Positions 50,456 to 61,807 of a DNA stretch of 64,000 bases are shown piece by piece; position 1 is the first letter of the stretch; the number at the start of each line of letters is the position of its first letter. The DNA comes from Polytrichum commune. Taxonomy: Eukaryota > Streptophyta > Polytrichopsida > Polytrichales > Polytrichaceae. The stretch is from NCBI GenBank assembly GCA_950295325.1, contig OX485808.1:31826527-31890526 (forward strand), read 5' to 3'. The translations under genes and the position numbers were made by a program. The notes under the pieces are model-generated. The model was not told the DNA's origin. It saw only the letters and a list, made by a program, of their open reading frames with translations, and searched no databases.

Positions 50456-51807
50456 ACCAGTACTAGTGTTTGCAAGTTAGAAGCTGTTGGATGGGATGAC
50501 ATTTACAGAGCAAGCTCGCCTGGTTCTTGTCGAGGTTGTTAAGAGTTTTGGAGTAAAGGTAAATGTACAAAGAGGGCCCTAAGAGTTAGAGAAATTTTTG
50601 ACGATAGATATGTTCGTTCCTTCCAGTTCACATTTTCATCCGTTGTTGTCATATGGTAATACTCCTAAATGACTACCCTGTCCATTCTTGTTAGGGTTTG
50701 CATTTGGGTTTTAGGTTTTACAAACTGGAGGCTATTGGAGCGCTCATGGGCTCCCTTGAGTATTTCTCTTTGGATTATGATTAAGTTATAATGATGTTGC
50801 CTTTGTTTGTTTGATGCAATTACATGCTATGAATTAAAAAAATATGCAATGACTTTCTCATTGAAAAGTGAAAGTGAATTTTTATAAGTAATAAAGGCTT
50901 ATTTAATTCATGATTTTGATTTTGTATATGTAGTGGAGGCTTTTAACACATTAAATTGTAAACCTTAATATAAATTCATGAGTCCACTTTATAGGCTACC
51001 ATTCATACGTATACATTTGTTTTGCTCTATAAATTTCTCGTATATATTTAGTTTCATAGTGCCCCACGCACGTCAATTAGGTTTCCAATGAAGAATCACC
51101 CCCCCCTTGGGTGGTAGTGGATTAGTTTTGCATGCAAGAGAACAATTGGGTTGATGAGAGCATTGTGAGGGAAAACTCCACCATTTAGATGTGTGCCTAG
51201 TGAACCCACGGTAACACTTAAATAATAGACAAAGTATATATCTAAGTTGAATTTTGTTTTTTTGCAAATCTATCATAGCATTGGTAGACAACAATTGTCA
51301 CTTCCCTTTTTGTACTTTGGAGCCCAAAGTCAAACCAAGAGGTCTCATTGAGGAAGTGATGGGCAACAACTTGCTCATGCAAATGAGCTCGGCAATTGGA
51401 GGGTGATTGGACAATATTTGTGAGAGTGTCAAGCTCCCAATTGTAAGTAGGTTAATATCATACTTGCCGGTAATAAATAAATAAAGAAAGATGACTCCGA
51501 TGTTGCCACCAGTGTAGATTATGGTGTTTGCTTCATTTTCAAGTTGGTCTAAATCTGCATGTAATCCCAAAATTGGCATTACGAGAATTCGAGGCCGCTC
51601 CGATAAGAATTGCTTCCTTGATAACTACTGCCTCATTTCAAAGGTAAACACCTTGAACAAGCACAAACATGCTGGCCGGCACTTACCTTTCCACCCCCAA
51701 GGGCAAGCCCCTAGGTTCCTGCATGGTTGGTTGGAAATATCTAGTTCCACCCAGATACCCCCAAATACGATTGGGTGGACCATAGGTGATAGGGTACATT
51801 GGAAATC

Positions 51808-51910
51808 AAGTATTAGGAAGGTCACCCATCCAAGTACAATTCCAACCTTAGGCAGCTTAACCTCCGAGTTTCCATGGGGATTTGGTTAAGACCTTGGGTT
51901 TCAAGCCACC
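51808..51910 (-). repeat. 5S rRNA-like segment (5S-derived retroelement or pseudogene)
   Basis: On the minus strand the blocks AACTCGGAGGTTAAGC and GTACTTGGATGGGTGACC appear in order and at 5S-like spacing. They match the box A and box C regions of the internal promoter of eukaryotic 5S rRNA (AACTCCGAAGTTAAGC and GTACTAGGATGGGTGACC in plants). Sequence outside these blocks does not match, so this is not an intact 5S gene. Plant Cassandra TRIM retroelements carry 5S sequence in their LTRs, and SINE3-type SINEs have 5S heads. A (TTTA)n-like tail on the same strand at 51473-51488 favours a SINE-like element, but LTR origin is not excluded. Confidence 0.6.
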
Positions 51911-51953
51911 CTTAAAACTGCCTATGTATATATACATACTCAAGGTAGCAATA

Positions 51954-52142
51954 CATAACATTCTTTAATCCATATTTTTCTTTCTTTCTTTCTATAATGA
52001 GATGGAAACTAACCAAAGCTCATGTTGAATATGAGATTTGAACCTCCCCCCCAATTCCGGATCCCAAGCCACAAATTCCAACATCAACCGGCCTTGTCCC
52101 CAGGATCTATTGAACAAGATTGAATTGCCAAAGAATGTTATG
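51954..52142. repeat. Small element with 13 bp inverted ends and B-box-like motif
   Basis: CATAACATTCTTT at 51954-51966 is exactly inverted at 52130-52142. Inside, on the minus strand, GGAGGTTCAAATCTCA resembles a Pol III B box, and a (GAAA)n run follows. It could be a tRNA-related retroposon fragment or a small inverted-repeat element. Confidence 0.35.
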
Positions 52143-52327
52143 CATTTGCAAGAACTATAAGCCACTAGGAATATGTCAATATACAGAAGGTTCAAGATGA
52201 CCCTAAACCACCGGGTGATAATCGAGAGTTACCCATTTCCGAATGGAGTGGTTGGCGGTTCGATTCCCGCTGTGAAATCTTCTCTCTACTTGACGGAAAA
52301 AAACAAACTAGGTAGGTAGGAAGCCAA

Positions 52328-52450
52328 GAGCCCACCCACCGCAAGGTAGGCAATAAACCCCACCTTGCACCAAAACGATTCTTGAGCAGGGTAGGGCCAA
52401 CAGACTCAAATTTACGTCAGATTGCCCTATGTTGGCTATTTATTTATTTA
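52328..52450 (+). repeat. tRNA-like SINE, copy 5, diverged
   Basis: Begins AGCCCACCCACCGCAAGG and TAGGCAATAAACCCC, has GACTCAAATTTACGTC in the B-box position, and ends in a (TTTA)n tail. Same layout as the other copies but more diverged. No convincing target duplication seen. Confidence 0.6.
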
Positions 52451-52595
52451 ACAATATATAGACCAAGCTCAACCTTGCCCTTGTCTTCAAAGGTTGTGAT
52501 GATCAGGTGATGGAGATCTATATCACATCAAGAAACGATTTAGCAAAACAAAATTGTGTACGTTTATGGACAAGTAAATAAATACGGTAACTGTT

Positions 52596-52596
<1 letters not shown>

Positions 52597-52634
<38 letters not shown>
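52597..52634. repeat. (TA)n microsatellite
   Basis: About 18 TA units immediately before a family A copy; a shorter TA tract lies at 52844-52863. Confidence 0.9.
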
Positions 52635-52636
<2 letters not shown>

Positions 52637-52845
52637 ATGAAAGGGGAGAACCAACTGCTAGTTATAGATGAACCAGTTGAAGTTCAAGGCTTTTGTAAAA
52701 TTCCCGTTCATTGAGAGGAATCTATGGAATATGCTCCAAATTAGCAAGGAAAACACGAAAATTCACAACATGCAACCGGTTGGACTTGGAAACACTAGAA
52801 CATTGACCGATTATGCCCCAAAAATCTCCTCAAACACCGATATAT
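52635..52845 (+). repeat. Family A repeat, copy 6, between two (TA)n tracts
   Basis: GAAAGGGGAGAACCAACTGC to ATCTCCTCAAACACC. Lies between (TA)n at 52597-52634 and 52844-52863. Confidence 0.7.
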
Positions 52846-54016
52846 TTATATATATATATATATAGACACACACACACAAGGTACCAATATGATTGGCAGG
52901 ATATGGGCCACTGGATATGACAACATACTTACAGATCAAAGCTCGCCTCGTCCTTGTCTTTGAAGGAATATCACATCAAGAAATGATTTAACAACAAAAC
53001 GGACCTGTGTGTGTTCATCGACAGGTATATAAAAAAAAAAACTAAGGGTTGCGATCAGGTGATGGAGGTACACCACGTCAAGAATCGACAAGAAAAAAGG
53101 AAACAACGACTTCGTACGTGTGAAGAACTCCTCATGCAACACGTCTCGAGTCGCTAATAAATTTGCAACTCTAGTACGAGTTGTGATCGATTCGTATGTT
53201 TCCCTTCAATTGTATGTAGATGCATATTGAACATACACACATACACAAGAAGAAGAAGAAGAACTCCGGTCTCCAGAGGAGGCCGGAGTGAATAAAGTGT
53301 CTGTTTGTAGAACATCCTAGGCCATGCCTTACGGCAGTGGCGTTAGATGTAAAACTACTTCGTCCTTTGCAGGATGTAGACACTATACTTAATAACCAGT
53401 AGTAACTTCCGGTGGCCGGTTATGTATGATCCTTGTTTGGGGTACTTAGTGGGGGAGGGGGGGGGGGGGGGAGGGAATGTATCGGGTTGGAAGTTTTATT
53501 TATTTATGGAGGTCTTGGAGATCATTAATGGTTTGTCGATTTTCTAGCCTTCATTTGTGGACTAATATGGAATGTGCATATTGTGTGACAATTATGTTAA
53601 TTTGTTTAAATGTGTTTTTGATTTTCGTGATAGGGAGTGTGAGCGTTGTTTCCAGTTTTTTCATTGAAGGGATATGTGTTGTGCCTCGTGCTCCCGCAAC
53701 TAGTACCATGAGTGGGGCACACACACACACACATACATGTAAGGTAGTAGTCGTCACCACAAGCGTATGAGACCTGGACAACACACCCTGCAATCTACTC
53801 ACATTTGTCCATAATGACAGACTTACATGTTTCTTAAGTGACGCATGACGATTTTCATCGACACATGATATGTCTTCCGTATGTTTATAGTGGGTATTGC
53901 AGGTTGAAGGTCACTAGAAACATAACGCCGTGTTAATCGAGCTTGTTTTGTTTTTGTTTTTGAAGGTTGTGCACATGTGATGGAGATACATCGTGGCATT
54001 AGTTCTTGATTTCCAC

Positions 54017-54090
54017 ACAGGTTGCGCTGGTTTGCATGTGTTGGTTGTAGTTTGGGTTATTTCTTGCAATTGAATTTTTCAATTTGTGCC
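54017..54090 (+). repeat. 70 bp dispersed block shared with 30.95 kb
   Basis: GGTTGCGCTGGTTTGCATG to GAATTTTTCAATTTGTGCC, followed by C and A runs. Possibly the end of an unrecognised retroposon. Confidence 0.45.
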
Positions 54091-54369
54091 CCCCCAAAAG
54101 GGGAAAAAGATGGAGATACATTGTAACATGAAGTGGAGAAACCGAAACAAAATTGTGCCTGTGAGCAATTGCATGATCATCGTATGAGCGGTATATTGTT
54201 GACACGAATGTGAGGGGGATAAAAGCATGAAATAAAAAAGGAACTTCAAAAAAAATTTCCGATAAGTTGAGATGTCATTGTTAAGGACGTCACCTCATGG
54301 AAGATCATGGAACATGGTGAGAGGGAAATTATCGCGTTCAAGCGTACCTCTCATGTACATCCTCGCTTT

Positions 54370-55949
54370 ATATCAAGGGATATGGATTCTTCTCCAAACT
54401 TTTTCCAAGTTACTTTATTTTATTTTATTTTATTTCTTTTAAATTTTTATGTATGTGTTAAGAAGTGTAACTTTTCAAAAAAAAAAAATTTAATATGGCT
54501 CCACACTATTCATCACCAACACACATTAATTGTTGGGTGACATCTAGAGAGGGTGCCACGTGACATTTAGTGCTATATGACAAGTTACAAAGGGTGCAAG
54601 CACGGTCAAGTACAACCTGCATGGCTTTGAGTGAAAGTGATTCAAAACTATATAATAACTTTAAATTTTGTGAAAGGAAAAATCATAAATATTTGAAAAA
54701 CACATTGATCTACAAAGCCAAGGCATTAATGTTGAGAATTTGTTCTCAAGAAAAGTCTACATATTTTAGAAGACGGTGCAAATAGTGTGCAAATAGATAA
54801 ATTGAACACGTAATTGTCTAAAATTTGTTTAAAATATGATAAAATCATTTTTTTCCTTTTATTGTAATGGTGCCCTCAAGTTTATAATGAATTCAAGGAA
54901 TATGAAAAAATTCCAACTTCAAAAAATTTACAGTTATGAAATCTACATCCAAAACTAGATTTAGCCATTACCTTTTGAGTAGTACTTTTAATGATAAGTC
55001 TTGAAGATCTCATCTTGAAATTCTATATTTGAGTACCTAATACAACAACAGAGGGCGCCATGAAAAGTTTTTTTTTAAATAAAAAAATTTGCTACTACAT
55101 TTAAGTGTTTGACCAAGAAAATTATGGTTATAATATACCATAGCATTTTTTTTTGTATACTTGACCATGCTTGCTCCCCAAAGTCTACTCCAATCAACAT
55201 GATATACCAATTTAAATGCCACACGAAGTCATATATTTAGTTGAGCTATGATCACCATTTACAAAAAAAATCATGTCACAATGTATATTTATGTTGAACA
55301 ACTTCAAAATATTGTATGTATAAGAGACCCAAAACGGGCTCCAAAAGCAGTTTGGGTTAATGGAGTTGTGCCACCCAATGTTCCTATCAACCCAATTGCT
55401 CTCTTGTATGCAAATTCGGCCCACTTACACGAACATCTCTATTTCAAGCAACACGTTTAAAAAAATACAATTCTATCATTGTGATCTAGAGATTATGGGG
55501 ATTGCATGGTCATATCTTTGATTATCTTTTGCTAGATTGTATATGGTCTATTAATATACCATACTTTGAATCCACATTCATAGGCTCTATTAAACCATCA
55601 CGTGGAAATTAACTAGTGGCAAAACCTCACAATTCTAGTACCGAGATTTGCAAAAATTCCAGCCAATGCGCAAGTGGCGTGCTTTGGGACTTGTATCCTA
55701 GTAGTGTTCATTTGAACATAATGAACAATTATGCTAGAACTATTCCTCGTATTATTGTGCATGGAGAATCATCTAATTGGTCAGGCATGCATGTGCTTTA
55801 GAATCAAATTACACGGTCGAAACCAATGTTGGACTAGTATATGATTACCGTTTTTTTAAATAAAAATAACCACTTAGGTAGATATGATGAGGATCGTACA
55901 TCTTCTTTTGTACAAGTAGGGTACGAGTATTTCAAGGTTTTATTCATTC
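54370..55949. other. No supported gene
   Basis: AT-rich; the overlapping open frames at 55212-55460 on both strands show no domain. Confidence 0.55.
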
Positions 55950-56220
55950 AAATGCCATTTGACTTTCGATGCCATCGAAAGACCTTCACACCGAGGTAAT
56001 ATTTATTACCCTTGTATCAATATGGTATTAGGTTGGTATCGACCCAAACAATGGCTCAGATTTTCAAAGATTCTCTCATCTTGTGATACCCACCAAGACA
56101 TTTGACTGTTATTATAATTTTGATACTAGTCGGCTAGATTTTTTGGATATTACCATCAAATGGAAATTGTGTGTTGAATCTAGCAACCATTCACCTACAT
56201 ACCGGTCCAACATTGGTCAA
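55950..56220 (+). repeat. Family F repeat, fullest copy
   Basis: GGTTGGTATCGACCCAAAC, TTTCAAAGATTCTCTCATC, ATACTAGTCGGCTAGATT and CACCTACATACCGGTCCAAC. Confidence 0.55.
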
Positions 56221-57678
56221 AACTGAATCAAAACACCATCAAATGAGCATAGACAATATATGTGGGTGGAGCAACCCACCTACATGCTCAACAATTTTCT
56301 CCCTTGAATGGGGCGTTTTTATGTGTCTATGCAAGCTTTCAGATTGTCATAGTTTCCAGGCCGATTGCTGTAAAAACACACAGAGCTCGCTTCCATCACC
56401 GTTTTTTTCAACCTGTTTGGCACAACCCAAAAAAAAATTTAAAATAAAAACCAATTTAAGTTGATGAATTGCAATGCGAGGAGGCTGCAAGTCGATCGAT
56501 CTTATATTTTGGGTGAGATGGGACACTGGGAGACTCGATCAAGCTCGGAATTCATCTTCGTCCTTCATAGTTAAGTTCAAGTTCGATGCAATGCTCGAAG
56601 TTGCTCGAAGTTTGACCTGCATTGGAAATTGGAGTGTAAGAAATTGGAGTTCAGAAAGATCTTCCAATTTCATGAGCTGTGTGTGAAGTTCAAACCACCA
56701 GTAAGTCGAGTAACTGGAAGAAATCTGTATATTCATTAGAATAAAACTTGTGCATTAGAACTATATGTTGCAACTCGTCCATTGCAACTTGTGGTGAGGA
56801 AAAAGCATAGTTTAGTTGTCAACTGGAAAGGTTGCGATTTTTGGACAATAAGCAGCCAAGAAAATCCGGTTGACAATCAAAACGATGTATTTGAAAATTT
56901 CCTTGTCGTGAGTTGCAATGGACAGGTTGTAATAGACGATTGTAATGGACAAGTTTCTTCTATTGTTTATTGTCAAGCAAGATTGGATCTCCTCTCTTGG
57001 TTTGCTTCACTTAGCGCTCTTGATCGGAATGAAAATAAACGGATGGAGACCCACTTTCAAATATTTTCCTTCACCATTTCATCTCATTGAAGAATTCATT
57101 ACTACGAGGATCACATGATCTTACCATTGGTTCTCTCTCTTCCATTGAATGATTTTCTGAACTATAGGCATATTAGGGTTTGGATCCACATCCCACTACA
57201 AGCATATAAGACTTGAACAACACATCACACTTTAATGAATATTCTTAGGCGTCCCTAATTTATTTACAAACCATTGGTACTCGTTCATAGAATCTAAAAA
57301 GATGTAGTGAAAGAGAACCAATGGTACAACCATGCCTGCAGTTCCCGTAGTAATTCATATACCAACCACAAGTAGGTTCAACAACAACTACCACTACCAA
57401 CATACGAGTCCTCGGCAATTATCCCGTGTCACTCAAAGAAACATGCAACTCTACAACTAGGGCAGAATTGCAGATTTTCCAATGATGTAGGACAAATTTC
57501 TAGTGACACGCTCACACACATCAGTTTCGTCAATTACCCAAGACTCATATGCTCGTAGCACAAATTTGGTACAACTAAATGAAGAATGTGTGTCTTGACG
57601 TCAATGCTCTTACTGATCGATACTCACGCTACCAGTATACAAGTTCCATGGCACACAAATCAAGGGCAACTGAAAACT

Positions 57679-57891
57679 TCACACAACTCTTTCAGAGAAT
57701 TCCGGTCGAATCGCAAAGAAATTGGGAGCACGAAATGTGCGTTGAGTGACCTGAACACGCACCATCTCGGATGTGATGAACTTGCCAGATGCAAATTTTT
57801 CTTTCGGGTCGAATCCTTGAAGGCACAATTGAGGTTCAAAACACGTGTTTGCATCCGAACATTCAGGTATAAAACACATAAATTCTCGCAT
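57679..57891 (-). other. Protein-like open frame, unknown
   Basis: 70 codons reading CFEPQLCLQGFDPKEKFASG and MVRVQVTQRTFRAPNF. Composition looks protein-like and G+C is above the flanks, but the opposite strand is also open and I know no match. Possibly a captured exon. Confidence 0.25.
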
Positions 57892-57940
57892 GTATATTAT
57901 GTATATTCTCAGTGAAGCCTAATAAACACATCGGCATCTA

Positions 57941-58190
57941 TGTCCGGGAAGAACCGGCGGTTAGTTACAGATGAACCGGTTGAGTTTGAGAAACAACCGA
58001 TTGAAGTTCAAGACTTCAGAGGATTACCGAACATTTTGGAGGAATCTGTAGAAGAATGTACCTCAAATGAATGAAAGCAAAACTGGAAGAATATTATGTC
58101 AACATGTAACCAGTTGGATTTAGAATCACTAGGATCTCGACCGACTATATATATATATATGCCCAAAAACTAACTTCCTGGGCACTGATC
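57941..58190 (+). repeat. Family A repeat, copy 7
   Basis: TGTCCGGGAAGAACCGGCGG to CTTCCTGGGCACTGATC, with a (TA)n expansion inside (58145-58160). The ends are rough inverted repeats. Confidence 0.7.
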
Positions 58191-58264
58191 GGAATGTCAT
58201 TACAACAATATTCTTATCTGTATCGAAGGACTGATCCGACCAGTATCAATTAGCTGTGATACCA

Positions 58265-58405
58265 ATCAACTATTGATGTTTGGCTCAAGAATCTGAATGT
58301 GAGAGAATCTTTGTATTTCCAAGTCATTGTTTGGGTCGATGCCTTTTTATTCATTCCATATTGATAGTAGGGTGATGATACTTACATGTGAAGGTTCTTG
58401 CATGG
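58265..58405 (-). repeat. Family F repeat fragment
   Basis: AATGTGAGAGAATCTTTGTATT, TTGTTTGGGTCGATGCC, GAAGGTTCTTGCATGG in inverse order. Confidence 0.5.
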
Positions 58406-59951
58406 TGCAATACCCACAAAGCAAGTGTGGGTCTAAATGGCATGGTCTAGATATGACCAAAAGGACATGGTGTCATCTGGACCGGCTTGCAAAGGGACGT
58501 GTTTTTTGAACATAATCGTAACTTTTTCCTTGCGATCGGGTCTAAACAATACAATGTCGATTCTTAACTTCTTAAGAGGTTTGTTTTGGGCTTATGAATG
58601 ACTCTTGAAGGCGAATTCATCCAAAAGGAATGTGCCAGGAAGGTCACAATTGGTGTCATTGTGGTCCTCATGAAAATGTCTTGTCAATGGCGATGATCCC
58701 ATTCCACTATGAAAAGATGGTTGTTCAGGAAAAAAATTTGAACTCAAGTATGAACTAACTTTTTCCTTTGTTGATGCACTGCTATATATAGTACCTTCAT
58801 ATTATCTTGATTGGAAATTGTCAATTTTCCATGAACTCTTTTTCTTACCTCAAAGTGTATATTTATTTTTAATCTTGAGAAATATAATATAACTTTTATG
58901 ATTTTGAAAGTTTGGAATAAAGTTTATTGTCTTGTAGTTATCACAATTTCTAAAAGTTTGATGATTCCGAACTAATTATAAGCAAACCATGAAAACTACT
59001 AAATATTGTTGCCATATTGATGTGATCTTGAAATCATTAGCAACAACTTTTCTTTTAGGTATAATAAAAATTGAGCTCTAGAAAGCTCACTTTTGAGATG
59101 ATCTAATGAAACCACAATACGCTCCAGGACGTTAATCATTGATTATTTTGTCTTTGTGGACCGTGTCATTTAGACCCATGTTTGCTTGTAATGCTTTACA
59201 TTCATCAACTACATATTAAGGCTCTAGTTTTTTTGACCAATAATCACCTAAATTGTTTCTTGTGGAGATTCCACCGCATTTGCTGGTGATGTTCAAATAG
59301 TGCATTTGTTAACTTGTTGGCCTAATTGAAAGAAAGACTTGAGGCTCCTTGGAACTGCGTTTTTCAAATAGTGATGGAAACTTATTTCTGATGGGGTTGT
59401 TTAGGGAACATTCCAACACGAAATGTGTCTCATTTTCAATTGCATGGTTTGAGGCACTTCCGACTCCGCATACGTTTTAGGCCATTGGATCCGCTTGGGA
59501 ATTGTCTCATCTAGTTAGCATTTGTGGAATAATGAAGATTGTCATTTCGAGTTTTAGAATTGGAGTTGAAATGCAAAAGTTATAAGAAATCAAAGTGAAG
59601 ATTTTGTCTCTTAAGGCTTACGATCGCATAGGTTCTCCCAATTGTGTTGACTATTGAACTTAGAATGGTTAAAGTAGATGAACTTTAAATGTAGTTTACT
59701 TATCGTAGGATGTGAAACACATGATTAATATGAGATGATTAGCACATCTAAATCGAGGCCGTAGCAACTTTTCTTATAATTTTTGGAGCTCATATGCTTA
59801 TCTTAATCATCATCAAAGTGAAAATGCTCGTACTAATCAAATGATCATATTACGTTCCCCCAATTAAGTTAACTATTGAGCCTAGAATGGTTATCAAAAT
59901 TGAGCACACAATTCAATCTCTTTCGAACACATGTTTTTTTTGGTATTTGTT

Positions 59952-60395
59952 AGATTGATAGATGGATGGATGGATGGATGGATGGATGGATGGATGGATA
60001 GATAGATGGATGGAAAGGCCACCCTCCTATGGAGGCAACAATGAATGGAGAGTCACTTTGCCCATGGGCTACTTCCACCTTTCGGTAGTGGACTTTGTCT
60101 AGCTGATTGGGTCAGACGTAACCAATTAATTTCCCAAAGTCTGGGGCGGTAGGAGTTTTCGTAAGGGGGGCGGGAGTGAAGGGGTGTGTGTTGGGAGGAG
60201 CAATGTTAGGGCTAATTGCAGGGCTGGTTTCAAGTCTGCGTTTGTTAAGAACGATGGTAGAGAGGGAGCAAATGGCGGTTGGTGTGTAGCTGGGTTTGCA
60301 TTGTTTTGATGTGCATGGATGGGAGTTTGAAGCGATCAATAACAACTACGAGGGGGGAAGTGTGAATTCCCCCTTGTTGACCGGCTGTAATGGTA
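59952..60395 (-). mobile_element. C-rich retroelement fragment with (GGAT)n tail, inserted in a B repeat
   Basis: Family B sequence stops near 59951 and resumes near 60396, so about 445 bp is inserted. On the minus strand the insert is C-rich, with broken open frames (CSLSTIVLNKRRLE, about 60275-60234), and ends in a (CCAT)n microsatellite (59960-60014). Base composition and tail resemble the LINE fragment at 48 kb, but I see no diagnostic nuclease or reverse transcriptase motif. LINE origin is inference. Confidence 0.45.
59960..60014 (+). repeat. (GGAT)n microsatellite
   Basis: About 13 units of GATG with two GATA variants; it forms the tail of the retroelement fragment at 59952-60395. Confidence 0.9.
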
Positions 60396-60485
60396 TCCAT
60401 TTATTGAAACCACACCAAACCACATAAGTGTTCTAATAAGAAAAGTAACCGAATGAGGCACGTTTACCTTAAATTGTGCCTAGTT

Positions 60486-61446
60486 TTCCTTACCACATGA
60501 AGGTTGTAAGAGGTGGCAACCCGAAGAAACGGGTGTGGAGTGTTGTAGGATCGACTTTATAAAAAAGTATCTTCCCTCTCAAGGTAGAGTTACGAAGAAG
60601 ACACTTGTCCTAAAACTCAAATTTGGCTGCTGATGATGACTTCAGAAACTACCAACAAAAACTTTGAGGAGGTTACAATCTTGCAAATACTCAACTACTA
60701 GCCCAAGGTTTACATTTCATGTGGAACCCTAAAGAAATACATAACATAAAATCCCAATCGCAGGTGCGGGGCACAACATCCCGCACCATACAAATGATTC
60801 AGCCTTCTAAACTTCGAATGTTTTAATTTCCATCTTTAGGGTGGAAGACTACGCAATCAACCGCATCCATCTCATTCAAGAAATTGTCATATGGTCCAAC
60901 AAGTTGTTACGAAAGTTCTTCAATGATACGCATTAAGATATCACCCATAAAGTTCTTTAATGAGTGAAGAAGCATACGATTTGACCTAGTTCACCTCGTT
61001 CAGATTCAGTAAGACAAAAACAGAAGACGATTTCATCTCGCGATCATATTTCGGAGGATTGCAGAGTCAAGGTTCGGTTCAAAGAGATTGAGTGAAAGGA
61101 GCATTTGGGAATCAATGGCAGTGACACTTGGAGAAATAATCTGAATGTTTGTGGAGAATGCCAGAGAATTATGCACTTCTGGAATTCTTCAGAGTTTGAT
61201 CAATCCAATAGAAAGTCGTAGAACCATATTTGAGTTGATCATATCTCTGAGCTCTCAGATTCAGTAAGACCGAAAAAGACAATGGCTTCGCATCTCATGG
61301 TGTTGCGGAGAATTGCAAAGGTTTGATTCAAACAGATTGATTGAATTTATAAACTTCGACAGCCTCTGGTTGCTTGCACAGTCCAGGTCAAATCAAAGAA
61401 ATCGTTCCTCCTAAACCTAACAGCCTGGAGACTGATTCTACGCAAC
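60486..61446. other. No supported gene; downstream flank of KLCR
   Basis: Contains an inexact duplicated pair: ATTCAGTAAGACAAAAACAG (61006) and ATTCAGTAAGACCGAAAAAG (61260), each followed by ATTTCATCTCGCGATC- or TTCGCATCTCATGG-like sequence and GGAGGATTGCAGAG/GGAGAATTGCAAAG, about 255 bp apart. Confidence 0.5.
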
Positions 61447-61807
61447 TTGCCGAAGCTCTCTAGCAATAAAAAAAAAATTATTCCTCAACAGACAGGTCTG
61501 ATTAGACCCCTCAGATTTCCTTGCGACGACGCCCTACGGTTCGGGTGCGTCGTGGATGTGTATGATTTATGCTACTCGGCATTGAGCTCTACATCAAAAG
61601 AGGAGATCTCCGCTATAACTGTTTTACATGCTGAAATTGGAGGACATGGCAACTCTCTACAATGGTATAAACAAGCAGGATATGTCGCAAATGGAACCAT
61701 GCCTGCAACAAGGTTGTGGACCATACTAGAATCTCTAGTATCCGAATATCTATTTACAAAGGCCATACTAAACTTCATGCTTACACAATGTGGACTAAGT
61801 CGACGGC
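61447..61807 (-). other. 3' flank / presumed 3' UTR of the KLCR gene
   Basis: Sequence immediately after the KLCR stop codon on the minus strand. It is AT-richer than the exons. I see no clear AATAAA signal, so the transcript end is unknown. The plus strand is open across this region and the last exon, but that reading looks like an antisense shadow. Confidence 0.4.

Larger units (their letters stand above)
59390..60485 (-). repeat. Family B repeat split by a retroelement fragment
   Basis: Upstream block (GGAGTTGAAATGCAAAAGTTATA) and core (CTCCCAATTGTGTTGACTATTG) up to 59951, resuming with CCACACCAAACCACATAAGTG after 60395. Confidence 0.5.

Noticed and set aside
51521-51889. 122-codon plus-strand frame
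   Set aside because: Overlaps the 5S-like segment in antisense; better explained by the RNA-derived element.
52246-52280. tRNA gene, because of GGCGGTTCGATTCCCGCT
   Set aside because: The T-arm-like motif is good, but no acceptor, D or anticodon stems can be built around it.
59960-60014. CRISPR-like or protein-coding array in the GGAT tract
   Set aside because: It is a simple microsatellite without spacers.
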